Assembly: GCA_902805985.1 (NCBI GenBank)
Contig: CADCUW010000532.1
Span: 1 to 11,216 of the forward strand
From: an uncultured Rubrobacteraceae bacterium
Lineage (GTDB): Bacteria > Actinomycetota > Rubrobacteria > Rubrobacterales > Rubrobacteraceae
Direction of reading: 5' to 3'
Length of the DNA stretch: 11,216 bases
Numbering within the stretch: the stretch's first letter is position 1; every line of letters starts with the position of its first letter. This document shows, in pieces, positions 1 to 7,400 of the stretch. Under the pieces are notes generated by a model. The model searched no databases and had not been told where the DNA came from. It saw only the letters and a program-made list of their open reading frames with translations. The translations under genes and the position numbers were made by a program.

Positions 1-1
1 C

Positions 2-217
2 TTCGAGGTGACCACCGCCGAATACGCCTGCCGGGGCTGCGGAAGGGCCGGCAAGCTCGGGGAGGCGATGGTCTACGAGGTCAGAGACCTTGGCACGATC
101 ATTCGCTGCCCGGATTGCGACAACGCCCTCATCCGGCTTACCGAAAACCGCGGCCGGTATCTGGTCGACCTCAGGGGCATGAGGCACCTGCGGGTCGGGG
201 AGGAGGTCGCCGGTTAG
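2..217 (+). CDS. DUF6510 family zinc-ribbon protein, 3' part (5' end outside window)
   Basis: The frame is open from the first bases (F-E-V-T-T-A...) and ends at TAG 215-217. A GTG at position 8 could be read as a start, but no SD can be seen and the family normally has about 15-20 residues before this point, so I treat it as the C-terminal ~71 residues of a partial gene. Two CxxC pairs (ACRGCG near the left edge and RCPDCD about 26 residues later) form a predicted zinc ribbon. The ending with LVDLRGMRHLRV matches the DUF6510 pattern as I remember it. Function is unknown; in actinobacteria I recall the family beside oxidoreductase genes. The protein should be cytosolic because no hydrophobic segment is visible. 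It is separated by 57 nt from the next start. Confidence 0.72.
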   Translation, partial: FEVTTAEYACRGCGRAGKLGEAMVYEVRDLGTIIRCPDCDNALIRLTENRGRYLVDLRGMRHLRVGEEVAG

Positions 218-262
218 AGCGCGCGGGCTCACCACCGGGCAAGGTGCGCTGACGCCGTGATC

Positions 263-269
263 GAGGAGG
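263..269 (+). promoter_or_regulatory. Shine-Dalgarno site for the dehydrogenase stub
   Basis: GAGGAGG lies 5 nt before ATG 275. It selects that ATG over the in-frame GTG at 257, which sits upstream of the SD. The good SD shows that the stub was once the start of a properly translated gene. Confidence 0.6.
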
Positions 270-274
270 CATGG

Positions 275-442
275 ATGCGCGCGGTAGCGATAGAAGGATT
301 CGGCGGCGCGGATCATCTCGAAATCGTGAACCCTCCGGTACCCGAACCGGGACCGGATGACGTCCTCGTTCGGGTCCGGGCCGCCGGGGGATGCCCGGTC
401 GCCGAATACGCTTGTGGCCGCTTCGAGAGGTGCGGGTTGTGA
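275..442 (+). pseudogene. Truncated N-terminus of a quinone oxidoreductase / zinc-type alcohol dehydrogenase
   Basis: The first ~38 residues (MRAVAIEGFGG, then PVPEPGPDDVLVRVRAAG) are the classic N-terminal GroES-like strand pattern of MDR-superfamily NADPH:quinone oxidoreductases, which normally run to about 310-340 residues. After VRAAG the family pattern stops and an unrelated tail, [17 protein letters not shown], leads to TGA 440-442. The total is only 55 residues. No nucleotide-binding Rossmann motif remains, so no enzyme activity is expected. The TGA overlaps the GTG start of ackA (GTGA). This suggests that a deletion joined the stub to the acetate kinase gene, and that translation of the stub may now feed ribosomes to ackA. 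Family assignment is good; the deletion history is inference. Confidence 0.65.
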
Positions 443-1644
443 ACGGTCGGCATCTGTTGACGGTCAACGCGGGCTCGTCCAGCCTCAAGGTCGCACTGTA
501 CCGCGCGGGTGAAAAGGAGACGCGCCTTGTGGCCGCGCAGGCGGAGCGGATCGGGTCACCGGGTAGCCGGCTGCGCCTGGAGGACTACCGAGGCGATACC
601 CTCGAGGAGCGGCCGGCTGCCCTCCCGGATCACCCCGCCGCTCTGCGCGCCTTGCTCGACCAACTGCGGATCCATGGGTGGGATAGCGACCTGGCGGCGG
701 TCGGTCACCGCGTGGTGCATGGCGGGGACCGCTACGGCGAGCCTCGGCTCATCGACGCCGAGTTGACCGAAAACCTGCGCGGCCTGGCGAAGGTGGATCC
801 AGAGCACATGCCCCAGGTGCTAGCGACGATGGAGGCCACGGCCCGAACCTACCCCGCCGTGCCGCAGGTGGCCTGCTTCGACACGGCGTTCCACCGCCGG
901 ATGCCGCGCGTCGCCCGGCTCTACGCGCTCCCGCGCCGGTTTGCCGAGGCGGGCGTCCTCCGCTACGGGTTCCACGGCCTCTCCTGCGAGTACGTCATGG
1001 AGCACCTGCGCCTCGCGGACCCGGCGGGGGCCGACGGCCGCGTCGTCATCGCGCACCTCGGCAACGGGGCGAGCCTCACGGCGGTGCGGGGCGGCGTCGG
1101 CGTCGACACCACGATGGGGTTCACCCCTGCCGGCGGGCTCGTGATGGGCACGAGGAGCGGCGACCTCGATCCGGGCGTGCTCGTCCACCTTTTGAGGTCG
1201 GAGGAATCGGGCCCCGGCGTGCTTGACGACCTGGTCAACCGCGAGGCGGGACTGCTCGGCGTCTCGGGGACGAGCGCGGACATGCGCGACCTTGTGGCCC
1301 GCGAGCAGGACGACCCGCGTGCAGGCGAGGCCGTAGACCTCTTTTGCTACCAGGCGAAGAAGTTCCTGGGGGCGCTCGCCGCAGTACTAGATGGGCTGGA
1401 CACGCTCGTTTTCACCGGCGGCATCGGGGAGCACGCCGCACCCGTGCGCCGGCGCATCTGCGAGAACCTGGCGTACCTCGGCATCCAGCTCGACCACGAC
1501 CGCAACGCGGCGCACGCGCCGGTCATCTCCCGAGAGGACGGTGCCGCGACCGTCCGCGTGGTGCGAACCGACGAGAACCTGATGATAGCCAGGCACACCC
1601 ACCGGGCCGCTACCCAGGAAGGGGCAGAAAATGTACCGTTTTGA
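439..1644 (+). CDS. ackA: Acetate kinase
   Basis: Acetate kinase makes acetate and ATP from acetyl-phosphate and ADP, reversibly, in the cytosol. The 401-residue product has the usual family length when GTG 439 is the start, with GAGAGG at 425-430 as SD; an ATG at 391 would add 16 unrelated residues. Visible ASKHA motifs, in order: VNAGSSSLK (9-17), GHRVVHGG with R91, CFDTAFH with catalytic D148, YGFHG with H179, HLGNGAS (206-212), [11 protein letters not shown] with R239, FTGGIGEH (325-332) and TDEN with Mg-binding E379. All catalytic residues known from the Methanosarcina enzyme have counterparts. The gene overlaps the stub upstream by 4 nt and xfp downstream by 14 nt, so it belongs to a phosphoketolase-acetate kinase operon in which it would harvest ATP from acetyl-P. 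Confidence 0.96.
   Translation: MNGRHLLTVNAGSSSLKVALYRAGEKETRLVAAQAERIGSPGSRLRLEDYRGDTLEERPAALPDHPAALRALLDQLRIHGWDSDLAAVGHRVVHGGDRYGEPRLIDAELTENLRGLAKVDPEHMPQVLATMEATARTYPAVPQVACFDTAFHRRMPRVARLYALPRRFAEAGVLRYGFHGLSCEYVMEHLRLADPAGADGRVVIAHLGNGASLTAVRGGVGVDTTMGFTPAGGLVMGTRSGDLDPGVLVHLLRSEESGPGVLDDLVNREAGLLGVSGTSADMRDLVAREQDDPRAGEAVDLFCYQAKKFLGALAAVLDGLDTLVFTGGIGEHAAPVRRRICENLAYLGIQLDHDRNAAHAPVISREDGAATVRVVRTDENLMIARHTHRAATQEGAENVPF
1614..1622 (+). promoter_or_regulatory. Shine-Dalgarno region for xfp
   Basis: A purine-rich AGGAAGGGG run just before ATG 1631 lies inside the end of ackA. It fixes the xfp start and implies coupled translation of ackA and xfp. Confidence 0.55.
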
Positions 1645-2128
1645 TACGACCATCTCCAGCGCCGTCGAGGACGGCGGCGCACCCTCCTCGCCGGAGGCCG
1701 CGTCGTCGGGACCGCTCTCCGAGGAACTGCTCGACGGGATGCACCGCTACTGGCAGGCCGTCAACTACCTGACCGTCGGACAGATCTACCTGCGGGACAA
1801 CGCCCTCCTCCGCGAGCCCTTGCTCCCCGAGCACGTAAAGCCGCGCCTTCTGGGCCACTGGGGCACCTCCCCCGGCCTCAGCTTCGTCTACGTCCACCTC
1901 AACCGGCTCATCCGGGAGCAGGACGCAGACGCCATTTTCCTCGCCGGCCCCGGTCACGGCGGCCCGGCCATCCTGGCCAACGTGTACCTCGAAGGCGCAT
2001 ACTCCGAGGTCTACCCGGAGGTCTCGCAAGACGCCGCGGGGATTCGGCGGCTCTTCCGCCAGTTCTCCACACCGGGCGGCGTGCCGAGCCACGTGAGCGT
2101 CCCCACGCCAGGCTCGATCCACGAGGGC

Positions 2129-2131
2129 TGA
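2129..2131 (+). other. In-frame TGA inside the conserved HEGGELGY motif of xfp
   Basis: The codon sits where the family has glycine (GSIHEG-[stop]-ELGY). A single G-to-T change turns GGA into TGA. The same frame continues for 659 more family-consistent codons with no frameshift. Confidence 0.9.
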
Positions 2132-2143
2132 GAGCTCGGCTAC

Positions 2144-2167
2144 GTCCTCGCCCACGTCCTCGCCCAC
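2144..2167 (+). repeat. 12-bp perfect tandem duplication (GTCCTCGCCCAC x2) in xfp
   Basis: Positions 2144-2155 and 2156-2167 are identical and encode VLAH-VLAH. Family members have only one such four-residue unit between ELGY and the FGA-FDNP segment, so this adds four residues to a helix beside the TPP site. The repeat starts 12 nt after the premature stop. Confidence 0.85.
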
Positions 2168-4104
2168 GTCTTCGGGGCGGCCTTCGACAACCCGGACCTC
2201 CTCGTCGCCGCCGTGGTCGGCGACGGCGAGGCCGAGACCGGCCCCCTGGAAGGCTCCTGGAAGGCCATCAGCTTCCTCAACCCGGCGCGCGACGGCGCGG
2301 TCCTGCCGATACTTCACCTCAACGGCTACAAGATCGCCGGCCCCACCGTCTTGGGCCGCTCCTCCGATGAGGAGGTCCGCAAGCTGCTCGAAGGGCACGG
2401 CTACGAGGTCCACTTCGTCGAGGGGGAGGACCCCCACCGCATGCACCAGGCGTTCGCCGCGACGCTGGACGCCTGCCACGAGAGCATCCGGGGCATCCAG
2501 CGCGAGGCGCGCGAGGGGAGCGCCGGCGGGAACACGGGCGTCTCGGGGCGCCCGCGCTGGCCCGCGATCGTGCTGCGCACGCCGAAGGGCTGGACCGGCC
2601 CCGGCGAGGTGGGCGGCCTGCCCGTCGAGGGCACGTTCCGTTCCCATCAGGTCCCGCTGTCAAGCGTCCGGGCCGACCCGGAGCAGCTCGCGATGCTGGA
2701 GGAGTGGATGCGTTCCTACCGCCCGGACGAGCTGTTCGACGAGGAGGGGCGTCTGATCCCCGAGCTCGCCGACCTCGCCCCGCGGGGCGCCCGTCGCATG
2801 GGCGCGAGCCCGCACGCCAACGGCGGCAGGGTCCTCAGGGATCTCGACCTGCCCGACTTTCGCGGCTACGCGCTCCCGGTCGAGAAGCCCGCCACCGAGC
2901 GTCACGAGTCGACCCGCAAGCTGGGCGAGCTTCTGCGCGACACCTTCACTAGCAACGCCGGGCAGCGAAACCTTCGGCTCTTCTGCCCCGACGAGGTCAA
3001 CTCGAACCGGCTCGGCGCCGTCTTCGAGGTCGAGAACCGCTGCTTCGTCGGCCCCACGATACCCAACGACGACCACGTCTCCGGCGACGGTCGGGTCTTC
3101 GAGGTCTTGAGCGAGCATCTGTGCGAGGGCTGGCTAGAGGGCTACCTACTCACGGGGCGCCACGGCCTCTTCGCCACATACGAGGCGTTCGGGATGATCG
3201 CCGCCTCGATGATGGTCCAGCACGCCAAGTGGCTCGAGGAGGCGGACAAGCTCCCGTGGCGCGACCCCATAGCCTCGCTCAACGTTCTCCTCACCTCGAC
3301 CGCCTGGCGCAACGACCACAACGGCTTCTCACACCAAGGGCCCGGCCTCATCGACGTGATGCTCTCCAAGAGGGGAACCGTGGCGCGCATCTACCTGCCT
3401 CCCGACGCCAACAGCCTCCTCTCAGTGGCCGATCACTGCCTGAGGAGCCGTGACTACGTAAACCTCATAGTGATCGACAAGCAGCCGCAGCTGCAGTGGC
3501 TCGGCATGGAGGCTGCCATAGAGCACGCCGCCGCGGGCGCCTCCGTCTGGGAGTGGGCCAGCAACGACGGGGAGGGCGAGCCGGACGTCGTTCTGGGTTG
3601 CGCCGGCGACGTCCCGACCCTGGAGACCGTGGCCGCCGCCCACTGGCTGCGCCAGAACGCGCCGGAACTCAGGGTCCGCGTGGTCAACGTCGTCGACCTG
3701 ATGACGCTCTTCCCCCGTGAGTTCCACCCGCACGGGATGGACGAGACGCGCTTCGTCGAGCTCTTCACGGCGGACAAGCCGGTCGTCTTCGCCTTCCACG
3801 GCTACCAGAGGGCCATCCACGAGATCGTGCACGGCCACGTGGACGTCGACCGCTTCCACGTCCGCGGCTTCAACGAGCAGGGCACCACGACGACCCCGTT
3901 CGACATGGTCGTCCTAAACGGCATGAGCCGTTACCACCTGGCGGCCGAGGCGCTCCGGCGCGCCGAAAGAACCTCCGATGCGCGCCTGAGGGATCGCGCC
4001 CCGACTCTGATCTCCGAGTGTGAGGCGGCGATAGCAAGGGCCACCGCCTACTCGAGGGAGCACTTCGAGGACCCACCCGAGATAAACGATTGGACCTGGA
4101 CTCC

Positions 4105-4626
4105 ATGAACCAGCTCGAGAAGGCCGACGGGATACGGGCGATGGAGCATAAAGACTTCCGCATCGTCGGCCTCGCCGGCAGCCTCAGGCACCCCTCCTTC
4201 CACCGCGGCACCGTCAGGGCGGCGAACGAGGTGGCTCCGGAGCGGATGAGCTGCGAGGGCTTCGACCTCGGCCGGATACCCTACTTCGACCAGGACGGCG
4301 AGAACCGGGGCGGCCCCGAGCCCGTCGAAGAGCTCGGGGAGAAGGTTCGGGCCTGCGACACCGTGCTCATAGCTACACCCGAGTACGACCCGGAGGGCTT
4401 GACCAAACATCCGCTGAGTCCGGAAGCCGCAAGCTGGCTCCCGGAGGGTGGTATGGCGCTCCTGACTTACGAGGAGGCACGCAACAACGCCTCCCCCACA
4501 CAGACCCTGCTGGAGTTCATGGAGAGCGCCTATCAGGCCGAGGCGAAGAGCGCGGGATGGGATATCGAGGCGCTGCGGACGCGCCCGCCGGCCAGAGAAG
4601 CGGCGAAGCTCAACCGGGATGATTAG
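4105..4626 (+). CDS. Chimeric ORF: NADPH-dependent FMN reductase front half fused to DUF5996 tail
   Basis: The 173-residue ORF has two unrelated parts. Residues ~17-94 look like an NADPH-dependent FMN reductase (flavodoxin-like): [18 protein letters not shown] is the FMN-phosphate loop, and the strand VLIATPEY (87-94) is the second flavin contact. The family's next segment (SIPGVLKNALDW-like) is missing. From residue ~95 the sequence ([39 protein letters not shown]) resembles the extreme C-terminus of DUF5996 proteins, usually about 300 residues long. The junction is near 4381-4389, where both parents plausibly had a Pro-Glu codon pair. ATG 4105 overlaps the xfp stop (ATGA); another ATG lies at 4141. 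Flavin reductase activity is doubtful because about half the fold is gone. Parent assignments come from remembered family patterns. Confidence 0.7.
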   Translation: MNQLEKADGIRAMEHKDFRIVGLAGSLRHPSFHRGTVRAANEVAPERMSCEGFDLGRIPYFDQDGENRGGPEPVEELGEKVRACDTVLIATPEYDPEGLTKHPLSPEAASWLPEGGMALLTYEEARNNASPTQTLLEFMESAYQAEAKSAGWDIEALRTRPPAREAAKLNRDD

Positions 4627-4816
4627 TGGAGAAGATCGGTATGCCGGTGCGTGACGAGAGCGTTGTAAAGGCCAGGAAGGCCACTGCTCCTCGTGATCCC
4701 ACTTTGGGACGGTGGGCGTCGGGGGAGGCGGCTTCAGCCTGGGAAAGGAGCATGAGCGTGCAAAGATGTTCGTACGTTGTAGAGGGCGCCCGGACGGCTT
4801 CTGGGGCGGAACGGGC

Positions 4817-5605
4817 ATGATCCGGGCCTTCGTCTTCGACCTTGACGGGACGCTGGTCGAAACCGAGGAGCTCAAGGCTCTCTCCTACGCCCGCGCCGCC
4901 GTCGAGCTGCGGCCCGACCTCTCTGAGGGGGAGGTTGTCGCGGCCTTCGGTGACCTGGTCGGCCTCTCGCGCCGGGAGGTCGCCGTCGGCCTGATGCGGC
5001 GCTTCGGGCTCGAGGATGCGGCCAGCGCGCGCATGGCCCCTCTCGGCGTGGACGCGCCGTGGCAGGCCTACGTAGAGGTCAGGCTCGGCATCTACGAGGT
5101 AATGCTCGACGACCCGAAGCTGATCGAAGATCACCGCTACCCGCACACCATCTCGCTGCTCCGAAACGCCAGGCGTGAAGGCTACCCCACGGCCCTGGCC
5201 ACCCAGTCCCACCGCGAGCAGGCCCTCCGCGTTCTGGACATCCTGGGGCTTGGGGAGGAGTTCGACGTGGTCGTCACCCGCGACGACGTCGAGCGCGGCA
5301 AACCTGACCCCGAGATGCCCCTCCTTGCAGCGCGCGAGCTTGGGGTAAGCCCGGACGAATGCCTGGCGATCGAAGACTCCCCGGCGGGGGTCGTGGCGGC
5401 GCTCGCCGCCGGCAGCGCCGTGGTCGCAGTGACCACCGCTCTGACCCGCGGGGCGTTTCGGGACACGGACGTCCTGGACCGCCGGTGGGTGGTGGATGAC
5501 CCGAAGGACTTGCCCCGTGTCGTCCGACGGCGGATCGACGCCCAAGACCGAGGGCAGCACGAAGACGCCGGGCCTCCTGCCCAGCGCGGAGGCGGTGAGC
5601 GGTGA
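4817..5605 (+). CDS. HAD superfamily (subfamily IA) phosphatase / beta-phosphoglucomutase-like hydrolase
   Basis: The 262-residue product carries all four HAD motifs. Motif I is FDLDGTLVET with nucleophile D8 and acid/base D10. Motif II is around T129-S131 (LATQSHRE). Motif III is K162 in ERGKPDPEM. Motif IV is IEDSPAG with E186 and D187 for Mg2+. The helical cap between motifs I and II (about 15-95) fits subfamily IA. The likely reaction is hydrolysis of a small phosphorylated metabolite, perhaps a sugar phosphate given the neighbours, but the substrate cannot be read. ATG 4817 is chosen because homology starts at MIRAFVFDLDGT. The frame is open upstream to 4712, but those 35 codons look unrelated. 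The SD is weak (GGGGCGGAACGGGC). The 190 nt between 4627 and 4816 hold no recognisable gene. The last ~20 residues (HEDAGPPAQRGGGER) look like an unstructured tail. Confidence 0.88.
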   Translation: MIRAFVFDLDGTLVETEELKALSYARAAVELRPDLSEGEVVAAFGDLVGLSRREVAVGLMRRFGLEDAASARMAPLGVDAPWQAYVEVRLGIYEVMLDDPKLIEDHRYPHTISLLRNARREGYPTALATQSHREQALRVLDILGLGEEFDVVVTRDDVERGKPDPEMPLLAARELGVSPDECLAIEDSPAGVVAALAAGSAVVAVTTALTRGAFRDTDVLDRRWVVDDPKDLPRVVRRRIDAQDRGQHEDAGPPAQRGGGER

Positions 5606-5676
5606 CCGGAGAGCGAAACGCTCGCGACGTCGGGAGCTTCGGCTACCTCACCTTCAAAAGACGTGGCTGGTTGTAG
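5602..5676 (+). pseudogene. Possible truncated ORF translationally coupled to the HAD gene (24 codons)
   Basis: GTG 5602-5604 overlaps the HAD stop (GTGA) and has a good SD, GGAGG at 5588-5592, 9 nt upstream. It encodes MTGERNARDVGSFGYLTFKR and four more residues before TAG 5674-5676. An overlapping start with an SD is typical of a real operon partner, yet the frame closes at once. It may be the surviving start of a lost gene. I recognise no family, and chance is possible. Confidence 0.25.
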
Positions 5677-5807
5677 AGTTCGTCCGAGAGGCCCCATTCC
5701 CCGGGCGCGTGGAGAGACCGTCTGGTGGTTCTCGGGCACGGGAGAATCGCCTCCCTATCATACTGTTGTAGCTCTAAGAGGAGGTCGCAATTTTCGAAGG
5801 GAGGCTG

Positions 5808-6293
5808 ATGATGACAGGCTTTGTGGAAGGCATATTCCTCTCTCCGGCGGCTGGCGCGCAGATGGAGGGTGTCCGGACGGCTGCCGCCCTCGAAGGCTGC
5901 GGGCTGGAGGACGACCGCTACTGCGCGGGTACCGGGCACTGGAGCCGCTTCGGCAGAGTCTGCGAGGTGACCTTCGTCGCGGCCGAAGACCTCGACGACA
6001 TCGAAAGGGAGACCGGCGTGGGCGTGAAGAGCGGCGAGCACCGTCGCAACGTCGTTACCAGGGGGACAAGTCTGAAGACCTTGCGGCGCGGCGAGCGGTT
6101 CCGCGTCGGGGACGTTGTATTCGAGTACCGGGGGCCGCGCTCGGTCTGCCGGTACATCGAGCGTCTCACCGAACCGGGCATGACGCAAGCATTGAAGGGT
6201 CGCGGTGGTATCTGCGCGAGGGTAATAAAGGGTGGCACGGTACGGGTGGGCGACGGGATCGAGGTGCTGCAGCCCCGTGAGGAGCGTAAGTAG
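5808..6293 (+). CDS. MOSC domain-containing protein
   Basis: The 161-residue protein is a stand-alone MOSC (molybdenum cofactor sulfurase C-terminal) domain. Seen: GLEDDRY (32-38), EVTFVAAEDL (53-62), GEHRRNVVTRG (76-86) with the conserved basic/Asn cluster, and FRVGDVVFEYRGPRSVCRYI with the conserved Cys at 114 expected to bind a sulfur or metal-sulfur ligand. It ends in GRGGICARVIKGGTVRVGDGI. Related proteins deliver sulfur to the molybdenum cofactor or, like YiiM/YuaD types, reduce N-hydroxylated compounds with partner reductases; which applies here is not readable. SD AAGGGAGG (5797-5804) precedes two adjacent ATGs at 5808 and 5811. The gene converges on the anti-sigma gene with about 118 nt between, which holds only a weak hairpin (6347-6380). 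Confidence 0.9.
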   Translation: MMTGFVEGIFLSPAAGAQMEGVRTAAALEGCGLEDDRYCAGTGHWSRFGRVCEVTFVAAEDLDDIERETGVGVKSGEHRRNVVTRGTSLKTLRRGERFRVGDVVFEYRGPRSVCRYIERLTEPGMTQALKGRGGICARVIKGGTVRVGDGIEVLQPREERK

Positions 6294-6411
6294 GGGAAAC
6301 AGGCGGGCTACGTGCAGAACGGCGAGGATACGCTGAGGGGCGCCGTACTCCAAGAGGCTTTGTCCGACATGCCCTGGAGTGCCGTTTTGGACCGCGGGAC
6401 TCCTCCGCCCG

Positions 6412-6639
6412 CTACGTGCGGCGCAGGGCCGTAAGTAGCGCCTCGAACGTACTACGACAGTCCGAACACTTGCCGATGTGATCTCCTACCAGCGGCATCA
6501 TGGACCTCGCTTCCAACCCGGAGAGTTCCACCTCGGCGAAACCATCCAGCTTCTCGAAACACTCGTCGCAGCCGATCTCGGTCTCGCGGGTCTCGGCCAC
6601 GACCCTCGCCAGTCTGGCGACGTCACCGCGTTTCAGCAT
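6412..6639 (-). CDS. Small zinc-binding anti-sigma factor (ZAS, HxxxCxxC)
   Basis: The 75-residue protein carries C24, C27, H54, C58 and C61. H54-IGK-C58-SD-C61 is the HxxxCxxC signature of zinc-associated anti-sigma factors, and the C27-to-H54 spacing is close to that of RsrA. No membrane segment is visible, so it should act in the cytosol, holding the neighbouring ECF factor. I place the start at ATG 6639 because the SD GGAGGAGAGG (minus strand) lies inside the first codons of the longer GTG-6657 version. It is 52 nt downstream of the ECF gene on the same strand, the usual sigma/anti-sigma order. An RsrA-like thiol switch (Zn loss on oxidation) is possible but inferred. It is shorter than many family members and has little sequence outside the zinc module. 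Confidence 0.8.
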   Translation of the reverse strand: MLKRGDVARLARVVAETRETEIGCDECFEKLDGFAEVELSGLEARSMMPLVGDHIGKCSDCRSTFEALLTALRRT

Positions 6640-6691
6640 CGTAGACCTCTCCTCCACTTCTAACTGCTAGACACGCCATTTCTCACGGATT

Positions 6692-7306
6692 CTACCCTTC
6701 GTTGAACGCTGCCAGCACTTCACTTGACGAGATACCGGCGGCCTCCATCCGCCGCTTCAGCTTTCTGCGGGCGTCGTGGAGCAGCTTGTAGAGGGCGTTC
6801 TGGTTGGTGTCCATGCGCTTCGCCACCTCCGAGATGGGCATCCCCTCCAGTATCACCGCCACGACCGCCTCCCTTTGCCTGTCGGTCAGCTCTTCGTCGA
6901 CCACGCGACGCAACTCCCGCAGCACCGTGTTCTGGAGCGTCTGTTGTTCGGGGCTTAGCTGGGTATCCGCCGGCTCGCGGTTGGCCGCCTCGCGCCGGGC
7001 GAACAACTCCTGCAAGGAGACGTCGCGCCAGCGCCTGCGCTTGAGCTCGGTGAGGGCGACGTTCATGGCGATCTTCTGCGCCCAGGTGGTGAAACGGCTC
7101 TCTCCCCTGAAGGAATCGAGGTTGCCCATTATCCTGATCAGAGCCTCCTGGGCGAAGTCCCCGGCGTTGGCGCCCGCGCCACCCCCGTAGCTTCCCAGAC
7201 CCGCCCTCAACCCGCGCGCGAGCAGGTCGTAGAGGTCCGCAAGCGCCTCGTCGGGATTCGGTCCCCGCAGGTCGGCGAGCCATTGTTCGTTCGTGCGGTC
7301 TCTCAT
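6692..7306 (-). CDS. ECF-type RNA polymerase sigma factor
   Basis: A 204-residue sigma-70 family protein with only regions 2 and 4. Region 2 spans about 50-95 (DFAQEALIRIMGNLDSFRG, then SRFTTWAQKIAMNVALTELK). Region 4 spans about 137-187 (LTDRQREAVVAVILEGMPI, SEVAKRMDTNQNALYKLLHD, ARRKLKRRM) with a clear helix-turn-helix. It redirects RNA polymerase to a stress regulon and is presumably held by the zinc anti-sigma factor encoded next. ATG 7306 (MRDRTNEQWL) is preferred over an upstream GTG frame. No SD is visible, but a TACTAT hexamer ends 9 nt before the ATG, which would fit a leaderless mRNA. It is divergent from the RpoD-like sigma gene. Confidence 0.93.
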   Translation of the reverse strand: MRDRTNEQWLADLRGPNPDEALADLYDLLARGLRAGLGSYGGGAGANAGDFAQEALIRIMGNLDSFRGESRFTTWAQKIAMNVALTELKRRRWRDVSLQELFARREAANREPADTQLSPEQQTLQNTVLRELRRVVDEELTDRQREAVVAVILEGMPISEVAKRMDTNQNALYKLLHDARRKLKRRMEAAGISSSEVLAAFNEG

Positions 7307-7315
7307 GCAGAGCCG

Positions 7316-7321
7316 ATAGTA
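7316..7321 (-). promoter_or_regulatory. Candidate -10 (TACTAT) giving a leaderless ECF sigma mRNA
   Basis: On the minus strand TACTAT is followed by 9 nt and then ATG 7306. Leaderless transcripts with a TANNNT box 7-10 nt from the start codon are common in actinobacteria, and this would explain the missing SD. The -35 region is poor, so the call is weak. Confidence 0.35.
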
Positions 7322-7400
7322 CCCCGCTTTCTCCATCCACCACAGCACCAACCACGTCGAGGGGAAGGATCCAGAACCGGTCGGGACGGCGCGCGGGATG

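Larger units (their letters stand above)
1631..4108 (+). pseudogene. xfp: Xylulose-5-P/fructose-6-P phosphoketolase, interrupted by one in-frame TGA
   Basis: Phosphoketolase is a TPP enzyme that splits xylulose-5-P (or fructose-6-P) with phosphate to acetyl-P plus glyceraldehyde-3-P (or erythrose-4-P). One frame runs 826 codons from ATG 1631 to TGA 4106-4108, the normal family length, broken only by TGA at codon 167 (2129-2131). Before it are [32 protein letters not shown] and TPGSIHEG. After it are ELGY, the TPP motif [61 protein letters not shown] and [10 protein letters not shown]. The family has Gly-Gly-Glu-Leu-Gly-Tyr at the break, so GGA to TGA is the simplest lesion. As written, only a 166-residue fragment is made. 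A GTG at 2213 could restart, but I see no SD there and the product would lack the N-terminal active-site loops. Readthrough, recent pseudogenisation and sequence error cannot be separated here. Confidence 0.9.

Noticed and set aside
400..411. CGCCGAATACGC shared with 16-27, both in frame as AEYAC
   Set aside because: One or a few 12-mer repeats are expected by chance in 11 kb; the flanks do not extend the match enough to argue for recombination.
2129..2170. Selenocysteine at the xfp TGA
   Set aside because: The family residue is Gly, no convincing SECIS-like stem-loop follows, and no Sec machinery is visible in the window.
1610..2647. 345-codon open frame on the minus strand
   Set aside because: It is antisense to xfp, which has clear homology along its full length; composition is typical of a shadow frame.
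4626..4820. 64-codon ORF between the chimeric gene and the HAD gene
   Set aside because: It overlaps the preceding stop and starts with GTG but has no good SD or recognisable family; kept only as unassigned sequence.
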